A stretch of 64,000 nucleotides of DNA from Paenibacillus sp. LHD-38 (lineage in GTDB: Bacteria; Bacillota; Bacilli; Paenibacillales; Paenibacillaceae). The translations under genes and the position numbers were made by a program. The stretch lies in the NCBI RefSeq assembly GCF_031157315.1, contig NZ_JAVIFU010000013.1, positions 113,154 through 177,153 on the forward strand, read 5' to 3'. Position 1 is the stretch's first letter; the number at the start of each line of letters is the position of its first letter. The notes beneath the pieces were generated by a model. It worked only from the letters and a program-made list of their open reading frames with translations. It was not told the DNA's origin and did not search any database. Shown here in pieces: positions 8,643 to 17,740 of the stretch.

Positions 8643-9285
8643 GCTCTTTATCCTTTGTCTGGTCGTAATCCGATTTTTTGCGCATTTCATCGGCAATGAC
8701 ATATGCATTTACATTTTCTTGATACATATAAAGCTCTACCTCAAGCGGATTCGGTTCCTCATTGAATCTTTTCCGGAAGATGTGGTTAAAGAACAACACC
8801 ATTCCAAGCCCTATCCCAAGCGAATAAGGAATTTGAAACCAAAGCGGATGATCCGTTCGTTTACCGGTAATCAGCTCGACAATGCGTATATGAACCTCCT
8901 TCATGCTGACATCTGTATGAAAGTTCATGATCGCGAGGCCAGCTCCGAAAAAAAGCAGAAGCCAAGCTAGAATAAGGATAGGAATCCGTGGCTTTACCGG
9001 TTTTTCCGCTATCATCACTAGCACCTGAGGGTCTCCATAGGCTTCGACAGTTATTCCTGGCTCAAGCTCGCGAATAGCTTTGACGATCTGCAGCAAATCG
9101 ATCACGACGCGATTGCCGTCCGCTTTCTTATGCTCGTAAAGCACAAGTGACTTCAATTTTTTTTCGAGATTATCGTCCTTAGCCAGAAGCCTGGCTGCCT
9201 GACCTAAAGTGACCTGCTGATTTGGTTTCGTGTAGATTCGTTTTTTTAGACGCAGATAGAGGACCGAATGGTTTGGTATTGCCAT
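8635..9285 (-). CDS. spoVAA: Stage V sporulation protein AA
   Basis: First gene of the spoVA operon. The product has a soluble N-terminal domain (about residues 1-95), then two membrane segments near 98-118 and 145-170. It is 216 residues long, typical for SpoVAA. AGAAGGG precedes the ATG. A sigma-G-like promoter lies 46-73 bp upstream, after the sigF terminator, so forespore expression independent of the spoIIA operon is likely. Confidence 0.9.
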   Translation of the reverse strand: MAIPNHSVLYLRLKKRIYTKPNQQVTLGQAARLLAKDDNLEKKLKSLVLYEHKKADGNRVVIDLLQIVKAIRELEPGITVEAYGDPQVLVMIAEKPVKPRIPILILAWLLLFFGAGLAIMNFHTDVSMKEVHIRIVELITGKRTDHPLWFQIPYSLGIGLGMVLFFNHIFRKRFNEEPNPLEVELYMYQENVNAYVIADEMRKKSDYDQTKDKEHD

Positions 9286-9330
9286 CTGTCAGCTTCCCTT
9301 CTGCTTAAACTTTGGAGTATGTTTCCCTTT

Positions 9331-9358
9331 TAGTATGAGAAAAGGACGATTCGGATAC
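9331..9358 (-). promoter_or_regulatory. Sigma-G/F-type promoter of spoVAA
   Basis: GTATC and CATACTA are separated by 16 bp, matching the known sigma-G pattern (GHATR, CATNNTA). It lies between the sigF terminator and spoVAA, where a forespore promoter is expected. Confidence 0.55.
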
Positions 9359-9382
9359 TCATTCAAAATGAGGTAAAAAATA

Positions 9383-9416
9383 GAAAAAACCAAATCGCCT
9401 TAAAGGGCGATTTGGT
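9383..9416 (-). terminator. Terminator overlapping the end of sigF
   Basis: ACCAAATCGCC pairs with GGCGATTTGGT, followed by TTTTTTC. The 5' arm is made of the last codons of sigF and its stop codon lies in the loop, so the stop signals for translation and transcription coincide. Confidence 0.85.
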
Positions 9417-10155
9417 CTTTTATGGACTGTAATATTTTTTTCTCGAGACGTGAAACCTGAACCTGTGATATTCCCAGCCTGCTAGCCACCTCGGATTGCG
9501 TTTTGTCGCGGTAATAACGTAAGTATACGATTAATCTCTCGCGTTCGCTTAGACCTTCTATGGCTTCAACAAGCGCAAGCTTGTCAAACCATCGATCTTG
9601 GGATTCATCCGCTATTTGATCCATTAATGTGATGGGATCGCCGTCATTCTCAAACACAGTTTCGTGTATTGAAGTTGGCGGTTTATTTGCTTCTTGGGCG
9701 AAAACGACATCCTCAGGTGTAATACCCAGCCGCTCCGCAACCTCACTAATGGTGGGCAAACGACCTAACGTTTTGGAGAGCTCATCCTTCATTTTGCGCA
9801 CCTTATTGGCGGTTTCTTTGAGGGATCTGCTTACCTTTAACGTACCATCATCGCGTAAAAACCGTTGAATTTCCCCAATAATCATGGGAACCGCATACGT
9901 GGAAAACTTCACATCATAGGACAAGTCGAATTTGTCTACTGACTTAAGCAATCCAATGCAGCCGATTTGGAACAAATCCTCGGGCTCATAACCGCGATTG
10001 ATGAACCGCTGCACGACTGACCAAACTAGCCGTATGTTGCACTGTACGAGTGTATCCCTTGCAAGCGTATCGCCGGATTGACTTAACGCAATAAGCCGCT
10101 TTACTTCCGCGTCATCCAAATATGGCTGGGCCGTCTGCTTTAGATTGACATCCAT
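9400..10155 (-). CDS. sigF: Forespore-specific RNA polymerase sigma factor SigF
   Basis: Directs early forespore transcription and is held inactive by SpoIIAB until asymmetric division. Region 2 (DLFQIGCIGLLKSVDKFD) and the region 4 helix-turn-helix (SEVASRLGISQVQVSRLEKK) are intact. The 251-residue start MDVNLKQ is chosen because AGGGG lies 9 nt upstream and B. subtilis SigF also starts MDV. A TTG three codons earlier is less likely. It follows spoIIAB by 19 bp. Confidence 0.97.
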   Translation of the reverse strand: MDVNLKQTAQPYLDDAEVKRLIALSQSGDTLARDTLVQCNIRLVWSVVQRFINRGYEPEDLFQIGCIGLLKSVDKFDLSYDVKFSTYAVPMIIGEIQRFLRDDGTLKVSRSLKETANKVRKMKDELSKTLGRLPTISEVAERLGITPEDVVFAQEANKPPTSIHETVFENDGDPITLMDQIADESQDRWFDKLALVEAIEGLSERERLIVYLRYYRDKTQSEVASRLGISQVQVSRLEKKILQSIKDQIAL

Positions 10156-10174
10156 GAGGTTCAACCCCTATACG

Positions 10175-10621
10175 CTAATTGTAAAGCGCTTTTTTCGATT
10201 CGATTCGTTTCAGCATGGCTACGCGCGTCCCGCCGTCTATCTTACTTGAAACTTCAAAACGGTCCATAAAGTTTTCCATTATCGTAAAGCCCATCCCAGA
10301 ACGCTCAAGCTCAGGCTTCGATGTGTATAGCGGCTGCCGAGCAAGTTCCAAATCTTCAATGCCACGGCCATTATCCGACACGGTAATCGATACGGAATCA
10401 CCTTCGATTTGGGCTTCAATTTTAACCTCGCAGGTGGGATCATTCTCGTAGCCGTGAATAATCGCATTCGTTACGGCTTCGGAAATCGCTGTCTTTAAAT
10501 CATTCAGCTCCTCGAGCGTCGGATCGAGCTGCGACACAAATGCAGCGACTGCAATTCGTGCGAAGGCCTCGTTTTCCGATCGGGCGCTGAAGGAAAGCGT
10601 CATTTCATTAGATCCGTTCAT
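10175..10621 (-). CDS. spoIIAB: Anti-sigma F factor, serine kinase SpoIIAB
   Basis: Binds and inhibits SigF and phosphorylates SpoIIAA. The GHKL ATPase boxes are visible: N box [13 protein letters not shown] at residues 48-60, G1 DNGRGIED near 84, and G2 RSGMGFTIM near 108. Length of 148 residues is standard. GGAGGTGGTGTC precedes the ATG, which overlaps the spoIIAA stop by 4 bp, giving coupled translation of partner proteins. Confidence 0.97.
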   Translation of the reverse strand: MNGSNEMTLSFSARSENEAFARIAVAAFVSQLDPTLEELNDLKTAISEAVTNAIIHGYENDPTCEVKIEAQIEGDSVSITVSDNGRGIEDLELARQPLYTSKPELERSGMGFTIMENFMDRFEVSSKIDGGTRVAMLKRIESKKALYN

Positions 10622-10971
10622 GACACCACCTCCAAACTGGAAATTGCGTTTCGCTCATTATCATGTATCGTCAAAATCTTGAACAAGCCCGACATTTCGA
10701 ATAAACGATGAACATTTGGATTCACATCACAGACGACCATCTTGCCACCCTTGCTCTTCACCTGCTTATACCGTCCCAAAATGACGCCAAGACCGGAGCT
10801 GTCCATAAACTGCAGCTCCTTCAAGCTGAGAATGACATGCTCGCTGCTCCCCCGGAGAATGGCTTCCTCCATCTTATAACGCACGACATCGGCTGTATGG
10901 TGATCCAACTCGCCCCGAAGCCTTACGATCAGCACATTACGGTATTGCTCCAATTCAGTTTGCAGACTCAT
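10618..10971 (-). CDS. spoIIAA: Anti-anti-sigma factor SpoIIAA
   Basis: STAS-domain protein that, when dephosphorylated, binds SpoIIAB and frees SigF. The phosphorylatable serine is in [15 protein letters not shown] and is residue 58 with this start, matching Ser58 of B. subtilis. An ATG four codons earlier touches the ribosome-binding site with no spacer. The MSLQ start, 12 nt from GAGGAG, is preferred. The leader from the sigma-H promoter is about 140 nt. Confidence 0.95.
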   Translation of the reverse strand: MSLQTELEQYRNVLIVRLRGELDHHTADVVRYKMEEAILRGSSEHVILSLKELQFMDSSGLGVILGRYKQVKSKGGKMVVCDVNPNVHRLFEMSGLFKILTIHDNERNAISSLEVVS

Positions 10972-11117
10972 TATGCTGTTCATCTCCTCTAGGTTTTTTC
11001 AAACATAAGAAAGAATAGGTCAATCCTGTATACCTTCCTTACATTCCACCGTGCAACACGGGCTGATCTGCGGTGAGTCAGAATCAGACAGTTACACTTG
11101 CCGAGATAGAACTAGCA

Positions 11118-11187
11118 ATTCTCCAAATTGATGGCCTTTTCCTGCATGCCGACAAAACTAGAAGCATACCGCTAACAGCTGACAAAA
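11118..11187 (-). promoter_or_regulatory. Sigma-H promoter of spoIIA with two upstream 0A-like boxes
   Basis: GCAGGAAAA at 11137-11145 and GGAGAAT at 11118-11124, 12 bp apart, match the sigma-H consensus at every position. Upstream lie TTTTGTCGG at 11149-11157 and TTTTGTCAGC at 11178-11187, about three helical turns apart. Both resemble imperfect Spo0A boxes. In B. subtilis spoIIA is activated by Spo0A-P with sigma-H RNA polymerase. Confidence 0.65.
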
Positions 11188-11232
11188 TGCGAGTTGTTTT
11201 CAGCATATATTCGCATGGATTACCGCATTATG

Positions 11233-12435
11233 TTACGAGAATAATCCCGAGACGGATCGCTTAAGTAATTTCCACCAGCCAGCACGCTCGACCGATAGCG
11301 GCGCGTCCACGTCAAATTCTTTAAGCACTTGATTGCCTTGGTAGACTACGAGCTTGCCGATTGGCTGACCAAGTTGGACCGGCGCTTTAAGCGGACCGTC
11401 GATTTTCAGCTCATACCGAATGTCCTTGGTTTGGCTGCCTTTCTTCAAAAGCACGCTGTAAGCATGTTTAGCAACGAGCGGCAGCTCAGGTGCCACACCC
11501 TTCTCTATTTGCAGTGTCCCCATGGATTCGCCCTCTTTAATAATCGAGTGATTCATATATTGCGCGAACGTATAATCAAACATTTGGGATACTTCAGCGT
11601 TGCGGGTCTTCGTGTCAGGCTCGCCCATTACAACAGCTATAACACGCATGTTATCACGCTTGGCAGTTGCCGATAGACAATACTTTGCTTCACTCGTAAA
11701 GCCTGTCTTCAAGCCGTCTGCTCCGCTGTAGAACCGCACGAGCTTATTCGTATTTACAAGCCAGAAAGGCTTCTCAGACGTTTTACGCAAGTAATCCTGG
11801 TAAAGACCTGTATATTTTGTAACCTCGGAATGCTTCAGAAGCTCTCTAGACATCACGGCGATGTCATGCGCTGACGAGAAATGGTTCGCTACGGGTAATC
11901 CGTTTGGATTAACAAACTGTGTATCGTTCATTCCAAGCTGTTGTGCCCGCTCATTCATCATCGCAACGAATTGCTGCTCTGTACCAGCAAGCTTCTCCGC
12001 CATCGCCACGGAAGCATCGTTCCCAGATGCCAAGGCAATACCTTTAATCATATCATCTACGGTCATTTCTTCTCCCGGTTCAAGGAAAATTTGCGAGCCG
12101 CCCATAGACGCAGCGTATTCACTCGTCTGGACCTTGTCAGAAAGCTTGATCTTCCCGTCATCCAACGCTTCCATGATCAGCAGCAGCGTCATGATTTTTG
12201 TAATGCTCGCCGGCGGCAGCTTATCATGACTATTTTTCTCGTAAATGACCGTGCCGCTATCGGCATCCATTAGAATGGCAGATCGCGCAGAAGGCGCCAG
12301 ATTTGCGTTAGGTGCTTGATTGGAAGGCGCAGGTCCGGGAGCCGGCGTCGGCTCCACAGCAGCATAAGCAGCTGCTGGCAGCATGAGCGTGAATGCGAGA
12401 ATAATTAAACATAGCTTGATAGAACGATTTTTCAA
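11233..12435 (-). CDS. dacF: Sporulation-associated D-alanyl-D-alanine carboxypeptidase DacF
   Basis: Penicillin-binding carboxypeptidase that trims stem peptides in the forespore envelope. An N-terminal signal peptide (about residues 1-26, cut near AYAA) is followed by a Pro/Ala-rich linker, the catalytic SITK at residues 77-80, SGND near 137 and KTGF near 244, then the C-terminal PBP5-like domain. A TTG start is used: GGAGGAG lies 6 nt upstream. Its place before spoIIAA matches the B. subtilis dacF-spoIIA order. The leader carries the hairpin repeat also found at ribE. Confidence 0.93.
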   Translation of the reverse strand: MKNRSIKLCLIILAFTLMLPAAAYAAVEPTPAPGPAPSNQAPNANLAPSARSAILMDADSGTVIYEKNSHDKLPPASITKIMTLLLIMEALDDGKIKLSDKVQTSEYAASMGGSQIFLEPGEEMTVDDMIKGIALASGNDASVAMAEKLAGTEQQFVAMMNERAQQLGMNDTQFVNPNGLPVANHFSSAHDIAVMSRELLKHSEVTKYTGLYQDYLRKTSEKPFWLVNTNKLVRFYSGADGLKTGFTSEAKYCLSATAKRDNMRVIAVVMGEPDTKTRNAEVSQMFDYTFAQYMNHSIIKEGESMGTLQIEKGVAPELPLVAKHAYSVLLKKGSQTKDIRYELKIDGPLKAPVQLGQPIGKLVVYQGNQVLKEFDVDAPLSVERAGWWKLLKRSVSGLFS

Positions 12436-12515
12436 CTAGATCTCCTCCTGAAAAGTTTTGTGAAGCAAAACTTACTTCGAAAGCATTCTCTTAAGTTTTG
12501 TGAAGCAAACGAAGA
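12436..12515 (-). repeat. Leader hairpin repeat with embedded Shine-Dalgarno (dacF copy)
   Basis: Toward dacF it reads GCTTTCGAAGTAAG, a hairpin AAGTTTTG-CTTCA-CAAAACTT, then TTCAGGAGGAG and the TTG start. GCTTCACAAAACTT also occurs about 40 bp further upstream, so the motif is doubled here. It is the partner of 2838-2912, and part of it recurs at 53500-53525. Confidence 0.65.
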
Positions 12516-12604
12516 TGCCACACAATTCGCTTATATTTCTCTTTTCAGTGTTGACTCATAATCTGGAAATTATTCCAAATAGCTAGAATGATTTGCACAA
12601 CAAA

Positions 12605-12630
12605 AATCCGCCCCTATATAGGAGCGGATT
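12605..12630 (-). terminator. Terminator after pdp
   Basis: AATCCGCTCC and GGGGCGGATT form a stem followed by TTTTG on the minus strand, just beyond the pdp stop codon. Confidence 0.8.
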
Positions 12631-12648
12631 ACTTTTATGTTTCCAGAA

Positions 12649-13977
12649 TTAATAACGTTGTACGCCCTCAGCTGTAATTACCGATAGTAGCAAAGCTCGC
12701 GGCTCAGGCTTCTCAGCTGACAGGGAATATGCCTGCCTTACTTTTACAGCTACTTCTTTTGTGGCTTCATCAGCGTTCCGAACATGAAGCAGCGCAAGGG
12801 TATCCCCAGTATTGACGGTGTCTCCTACCTTTTTTCGAAGCGTAACACCAACGGCATAATCAATTATTGCATCCTTCGTGGCTCGGCCTGCGCCTAAAAG
12901 CATTGCAGCCAAACCTAACTGTTCTGCTTCAATGGCGTTTACGAAGCCCGATCCTTCGGCTGTCACCTCGATGATGATAGGTGCCTGCGGCAGTCTAGAT
13001 GGATCATCGACAATCGATGCGTCACCGCCTTGAGCGGCTATGAAAGCTTTAAATTTCTCTAAAGCGGCTCCGCTCTTAATCTGGTCGCGAAGGAGCTCCT
13101 TCGCAGACTCTACTGAATCCGACTTCCCGCCCAATACGACCATGTGAGCGCCTAATGTTAGACAAAGCTCCGTAAGATCATCTGGACCGTTTCCTTTGAG
13201 TGTTTCAATTGATTCCTGCACTTCAAGGGCGTTGCCGATCGCGAAGCCCAGCGGTTGATCCATATCACTAATGACAGCAGCCGTATTTCGCCCGACTTCC
13301 GTCCCGATATCTACCATCGCTTTCGCCAATTGCTCGGAATCCTCCAGCGTTTTCATAAACGCCCCGCTTCCCGTTTTTACATCAAGCACAATGGCGTCTG
13401 CCCCGGCGGCAATCTTCTTGCTCATGACTGAGCTTGCGATCAGCGGAATCGACTCCACCGTAGCGGTAACATCCCTAAGCGCATATAGTTTCTTGTCCGC
13501 AGGCGCGAGATTTCCGCTTTGACCAATAACAGATAATCCGATATCGTTCACCTGCGTCATAAACTTCTCACGGGAGAGCTCTGTACGAAAGCCTTCAATG
13601 GATTCAAGCTTATCTATGGTTCCGCCGGTGTGACCTAAGCCGCGACCGGACATCTTTGCAACAGGAATGCCTACTGATGCAACCAATGGCGCAAGGATTA
13701 AGGTAGTTTTGTCCCCAACGCCGCCTGTACTATGTTTATCCACTTTAATTCCGCTAATGGGACCGAGATCTACCTGATCTCCCGAATTAGCCATTGCCAG
13801 CGTGAGCGCAGCCGTTTCCTTCGCAGTCATTCCTCGGAAAAAGACAGCCATTGCCCATGCCGAGAGCTGATAATCAGGAATATCTCCGCGAGAATATCCG
13901 TCAATTAAAAAAGTTAACTCAGAAGCGGTCAGCTCGCCACCGTCTCTTTTCTTCTGTATTATGTCTACCGACCGCAT
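12649..13977 (-). CDS. pdp: Pyrimidine-nucleoside phosphorylase
   Basis: Phosphorolysis of thymidine, uridine and deoxyuridine for base salvage. The glycosyltransferase family 3 signature is clear: [13 protein letters not shown] (phosphate binding) and [18 protein letters not shown]. The C-terminal alpha/beta domain is present. The 442-residue start [10 protein letters not shown] has GAGAGGG just upstream; a longer ATG form has no good ribosome-binding site. It clusters with punA and deoB, a nucleoside catabolism set. Confidence 0.95.
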   Translation of the reverse strand: MRSVDIIQKKRDGGELTASELTFLIDGYSRGDIPDYQLSAWAMAVFFRGMTAKETAALTLAMANSGDQVDLGPISGIKVDKHSTGGVGDKTTLILAPLVASVGIPVAKMSGRGLGHTGGTIDKLESIEGFRTELSREKFMTQVNDIGLSVIGQSGNLAPADKKLYALRDVTATVESIPLIASSVMSKKIAAGADAIVLDVKTGSGAFMKTLEDSEQLAKAMVDIGTEVGRNTAAVISDMDQPLGFAIGNALEVQESIETLKGNGPDDLTELCLTLGAHMVVLGGKSDSVESAKELLRDQIKSGAALEKFKAFIAAQGGDASIVDDPSRLPQAPIIIEVTAEGSGFVNAIEAEQLGLAAMLLGAGRATKDAIIDYAVGVTLRKKVGDTVNTGDTLALLHVRNADEATKEVAVKVRQAYSLSAEKPEPRALLLSVITAEGVQRY

Positions 13978-14009
13978 ATTTCCCTCTCCATTCGCCATTC
14001 CGTCGTTAA

Positions 14010-14189
14010 CTAACTATAAGCGCGTCGCTCCCTCTGCACCTGGACAATAATCTCATCAAGTGATTGGCTAAGCATAATTACGTCCAAATGCTGAAGGCTT
14101 TCATTCAATAGAGCCGCTTCTACCATCTTTTTACGCAACTGCTCCATCTGTGTGATTAATTGCTTGTCCATATTCTTTGTCCACTCCAT
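14010..14189 (-). CDS. Spo0E-like sporulation regulatory protein (small)
   Basis: A 59-residue open frame between pdp and punA. It has the helical-hairpin layout of Spo0E-family aspartyl phosphatases: a first helix ([18 protein letters not shown]), a turn, then the signature [10 protein letters not shown] at residues 41-50, where SQ-x-LD is the family motif. Known members dephosphorylate Spo0A-P and delay sporulation. AGGAAG abuts the first ATG; an ATG six codons in (14171) is an alternative start. It ends 32 bp before pdp. Family assignment is by motif only. Confidence 0.8.
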   Translation of the reverse strand: MEWTKNMDKQLITQMEQLRKKMVEAALLNESLQHLDVIMLSQSLDEIIVQVQRERRAYS

Positions 14190-14282
14190 CTTCCTGTAAT
14201 CAGGGACATTATACGACGAAACATAAAAAAAACACTGTCATATTGAGTCGACGGAATTATTACAATTGTGTTACAAAAAATA

Positions 14283-15122
14283 TTACATAGCTGCTATCAA
14301 CGCAGTAACAAGTCCCAAAAATTGGGACTTGACTCGTTCAGTCGTTTCCATTACTTCCGCATGTGACAACGGCTGATCCAAAATACCTGCGGCCATATTG
14401 CTTATACAAGAAATTCCGACGACCTCAATTCCCGAATGACGCGCAGCTATTACTTCCGCAACAGTCGACATTCCGACAGCATCGGCGCCAAGAACTCTCA
14501 ACATTCGAATTTCTGCCGGCGTTTCGTATGTAGGACCAAGCAGTCCCGCATAAACTCCTTCACGCAGCGTGAAGCCTTGGGCTGTTGCAATATCGCGTGT
14601 AATTGCTCTTAATCGTTTGCTGTATGCTTCGGACATGTCAGGAAAACGTACGCCTAACTCATTATCGTTCGGTCCGATTAGCGGGTTTTTTCCCGTAAAA
14701 TTAATATGATCGGAAATCAACATCAGGTTGCCTGCTTCATAATCGGTATTGATGCCGCCCGCTGCATTGGTTACAAGCAATGTCTGTACGCCCAATGCCT
14801 TCATGACGCGAACCGGGAAAGCTGTAAGCTCCGGACCATAGCCTTCATACATGTGAAAACGCCCGCGCATGAGCAGGACCGTTTTTCCCGAAAATGTTCC
14901 GATTAACAACTCGCCTGCATGACCCTCTACCGTCGAGATCGGAAAGTACGGAATGTCATGATATTGAATCGATACGGCATTTTCCAAGTGGTCACCTAAT
15001 ACGCCAAGCCCCGAGCCCATAATTAAGCCAATCTCCGGCCGCTGCTCTGTTTTTGCTTGGATATAGGCTGCCGCTTCTTTTATATGTGCTGCCGTTAGTC
15101 CTGGTGATGTAATTGTAGTCAT
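14283..15122 (-). CDS. punA: Purine-nucleoside phosphorylase (PunA type)
   Basis: Cleaves guanosine, inosine and their deoxy forms with phosphate. Family markers are GSGLG near residue 42, VTNAAGGIN near 118 and GPTYETPAEIRM near 190. At 279 residues it is the trimeric class rather than hexameric DeoD. AGGAGG is 7 nt before the ATG. It follows deoB by about 56 bp on the same strand, forming a deoxynucleoside salvage operon. Confidence 0.95.
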   Translation of the reverse strand: MTTITSPGLTAAHIKEAAAYIQAKTEQRPEIGLIMGSGLGVLGDHLENAVSIQYHDIPYFPISTVEGHAGELLIGTFSGKTVLLMRGRFHMYEGYGPELTAFPVRVMKALGVQTLLVTNAAGGINTDYEAGNLMLISDHINFTGKNPLIGPNDNELGVRFPDMSEAYSKRLRAITRDIATAQGFTLREGVYAGLLGPTYETPAEIRMLRVLGADAVGMSTVAEVIAARHSGIEVVGISCISNMAAGILDQPLSHAEVMETTERVKSQFLGLVTALIAAM

Positions 15123-15178
15123 TTCAATTCCTCCTAAAATAAATTCAGTAACTCATTAATATCCTAATCCGCTGTTTT

Positions 15179-16372
15179 TTAAGCTTGTTTTTCTACGATC
15201 AATTCCGAGAGGAAGCTTCTTCCATTCGGAGGTGCCTGAACACCGAAATTATCAGCTATCGTTGCGCCAAGATCCGAGAAGGTTGAACGAACTGGAAGTA
15301 GGCCCGGCTCATTAAACGCAGGGCTGTATAAAAGAATAGGTACATATTCACGGGTATGGTCCGTACCTGGATGCACAGGATCATTCCCGTGATCGGCTGT
15401 CACGATAAGAAGATCTCTCTCGCCCAATTGCTGCTCCAAAGCAGGTACCGCCTGATCAAATTCCTCTAATGCGGCAGCATACCCTTTTGGATCGCGGCGA
15501 TGCCCGTAAAGGGAATCAAAATCAACAAGATTCGTGAACAAAAGACCTTTAAACGGCTGCTTAAGCTGCTCAAGCGTTTTTTCGATTCCATCGGCATTGC
15601 TTTTTGTAGGCGACGAAGCCGTTATGCCCTCTCCATCAAAGATATCATTAATTTTGCCAATCGCGATGGAGTCAAAGCCTGCATCCTTCAAAGCGTTTAA
15701 TACGGTAGGCTGCGGTGGCTTCACTGCGTAATCATGTCGATTCGGTGTGCGCTTGAAAGCGCCAGGCTTGCCTATGTATGGCCTTGCAATGACACGGCCG
15801 ACCGTAAAACGGTCATCCATGGTGAGCTCTCGGGCAATTTCACAAGCACGGTAAAGCTCTTCGAGAGGAATGACATCCTCATGGGCAGCAATTTGAAACA
15901 CGCTATCTGCCGATGTATAGACGATCCAAGCGCCTGTTTCCATTTGCTCCGCTCCAAGCTCGTCCAAAATCTCTGTACCGCTAGCAGGCTTATTGCCGAT
16001 CACTTTCCGTCCTGTGCGTTCCTCAAAGGGAATAAGCAGCTCTGGAGGGAAGCCTTCCGGGAAGGTTTGAAACGGAACCGTCAACTTCAGACCCATAAGT
16101 TCCCAGTGCCCAGTCATCGTATCCTTACCTACCGAAACTTCGGCCATTTTTCCATAATAAGCAGTTGAAGATTCGGTTGCTGGCTGCCAATCATGAATCG
16201 GAGCGATTCGGTCAAGTCCCCATTTTCTTAAATGCGGAAGCTTCGTAGTTTGTACACTCTCCACGATATGACCAAGCGTATGGGAGCCTAAATCCCCAAA
16301 TGTCTCCGCATCAGGAAGCTCGCCAATCCCCACGCTATCCAACACAATTACCGTGATGCGATCAAATTTCAT
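15179..16372 (-). CDS. deoB: Phosphopentomutase
   Basis: Interconverts (deoxy)ribose 1- and 5-phosphates, feeding sugars released by PunA and Pdp into central metabolism. Metalloenzyme of the alkaline-phosphatase superfamily: [11 protein letters not shown] at residues 12-22 supplies a metal ligand and TADHGNDP near 327 the others. Length of 397 is typical. GAGGAGG precedes the ATG. It lies between xerD and punA as in B. subtilis (drm). Confidence 0.96.
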   Translation of the reverse strand: MKFDRITVIVLDSVGIGELPDAETFGDLGSHTLGHIVESVQTTKLPHLRKWGLDRIAPIHDWQPATESSTAYYGKMAEVSVGKDTMTGHWELMGLKLTVPFQTFPEGFPPELLIPFEERTGRKVIGNKPASGTEILDELGAEQMETGAWIVYTSADSVFQIAAHEDVIPLEELYRACEIARELTMDDRFTVGRVIARPYIGKPGAFKRTPNRHDYAVKPPQPTVLNALKDAGFDSIAIGKINDIFDGEGITASSPTKSNADGIEKTLEQLKQPFKGLLFTNLVDFDSLYGHRRDPKGYAAALEEFDQAVPALEQQLGERDLLIVTADHGNDPVHPGTDHTREYVPILLYSPAFNEPGLLPVRSTFSDLGATIADNFGVQAPPNGRSFLSELIVEKQA

Positions 16373-16419
16373 ATGTATGATTTCCTCCTCTGTGTCTAAT
16401 CCATCCTTGCTCCCCTGCC

Positions 16420-17310
16420 TTATGCGCGCGGATGAGCACGGTTATATGTATCCTTTATACGCGTTGTGGATACCTGCGTATACTTAAGCGTAGTCGAAAT
16501 GTCGGCATGTCCGAGAAGCTCCTGGACCGCTCTAATATCCGCCCCGTTATCCAGTAAGTGCGCAGCTACAGAATGCCTAAGGGTATAAGGGGTAATATCC
16601 TCATTGATTCCCGCTTCCTTCGCATGCTTCTTTATCGTCTTCCAAAACCCTTGTCTTGTCAAACGCGTACCTAAATGATTTAAGAATAAAGCAGATTCCG
16701 ATTCTCTTTCCGTCAATAATTCAGTTCTTCCCGAATCGAGATAATCAGATAATGCTTTTGCCGCTAACCGCCCAAAAGGAACGATTCGCTCCTTAAGGCC
16801 TGTGCCAATACATTGAATAAATTCCAGCTGCATGTTGATATGTTCAATATTCAGTGCCACAAGCTCAGACACCTTAATTCCCGTGGCGTAAATGAGCTCC
16901 AGCATCGCTTTATCACGTTTTCCTGCTGCGCTGGCACTGTCAGGCGTCTCAAGCAATGTGCTGGTGACAGCGACACTCAATATGCTTGGAGGCTTTTTTT
17001 CCTGTTTAGGCGCTTCCATATAGATTGACGGGTTAGACAAAAGATAGCCCTGAGCGACTAAGTAGTGAAAAAAAGCCCGGACAGAAACAATATGTCTTGA
17101 AAGCGTCGCAGCTTTTCTACCCTGCTCCTTCAAATGAAGCATATACCTTGAAATAAGATGTCTTTGTACGGCAGTTATGTCATTAATCCCTTGCTCCTGC
17201 ACATAATGAATAAACTGATTCAAATCCCGTTCATAAGAAGATAGTGTATTTTCGGACAACCTTCGTTCCGTTCGCAAATAATGTATATAGTGATTTAAAT
17301 GAGCTTTCAT
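16420..17310 (-). CDS. xerD: XerD-type tyrosine recombinase with altered catalytic residues
   Basis: By position and length (296 residues, ending HPRA) this is the XerD orthologue that would resolve chromosome dimers with XerC at dif. The N-terminal SAM-like core-binding domain (1-100) and C-terminal catalytic domain are complete. Three catalytic positions differ from the family: the first Arg of ATGxRVSEL is Lys146, the Lys of GKGxKER is Thr170, and the His of PHTLRHS is Tyr242. Arg245, His268 (LGHAD) and nucleophile Tyr277 remain. GGGAG is 4 nt before the chosen ATG. Activity is therefore uncertain. Confidence 0.88.
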   Translation of the reverse strand: MKAHLNHYIHYLRTERRLSENTLSSYERDLNQFIHYVQEQGINDITAVQRHLISRYMLHLKEQGRKAATLSRHIVSVRAFFHYLVAQGYLLSNPSIYMEAPKQEKKPPSILSVAVTSTLLETPDSASAAGKRDKAMLELIYATGIKVSELVALNIEHINMQLEFIQCIGTGLKERIVPFGRLAAKALSDYLDSGRTELLTERESESALFLNHLGTRLTRQGFWKTIKKHAKEAGINEDITPYTLRHSVAAHLLDNGADIRAVQELLGHADISTTLKYTQVSTTRIKDTYNRAHPRA

Positions 17311-17429
17311 TGGACTCCCTTTCACTTAAGACACACGGCATGGTTAACCATGCTTTTCTACAAAAATATTCAACATTCGACTCTATTAATCCTGCTTGCA
17401 TGGATTTTCTGTACAATCTGCACAACAAG

Positions 17430-17663
17430 CTACTCGCCATACCAATAAAACCATCGGAGCCGATCAGCAACATCTTTGCTATCAGGTGAATCCGGATCTG
17501 TGAGAAAAACCTTCATCGCATCCCCTTTCGGTTCACGATAAGGATGTACAGGCGATATTGCATCCGCAAGCCAGCGGTAGCCGCCGGTGACAACGAAAAG
17601 CAATACGGTGAAAACCACAATAAAAACGATACGGCTCGTCCATCTGCGGATCGAAAAAACCAT
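17430..17663 (-). CDS. DUF4227 (YqzK-like) membrane protein
   Basis: A 77-residue protein with one N-terminal membrane segment (about residues 9-28) and a hydrophilic tail. In B. subtilis a similar small protein, YqzK, sits between fur and xerD, and this gene is in the same position. The ATG at 17663 has AAGGGGG 9 nt upstream; longer frames would reach into ald. Function unknown. Assignment rests on position, size and topology. Confidence 0.75.
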   Translation of the reverse strand: MVFSIRRWTSRIVFIVVFTVLLFVVTGGYRWLADAISPVHPYREPKGDAMKVFLTDPDSPDSKDVADRLRWFYWYGE

Positions 17664-17740
17664 ACAAACCAGCCCCCTTAGCATGCCGATACGATTGTTC
17701 GTCCGTATCACCATATGTGGAGGCTGGCACGAATATGCCA

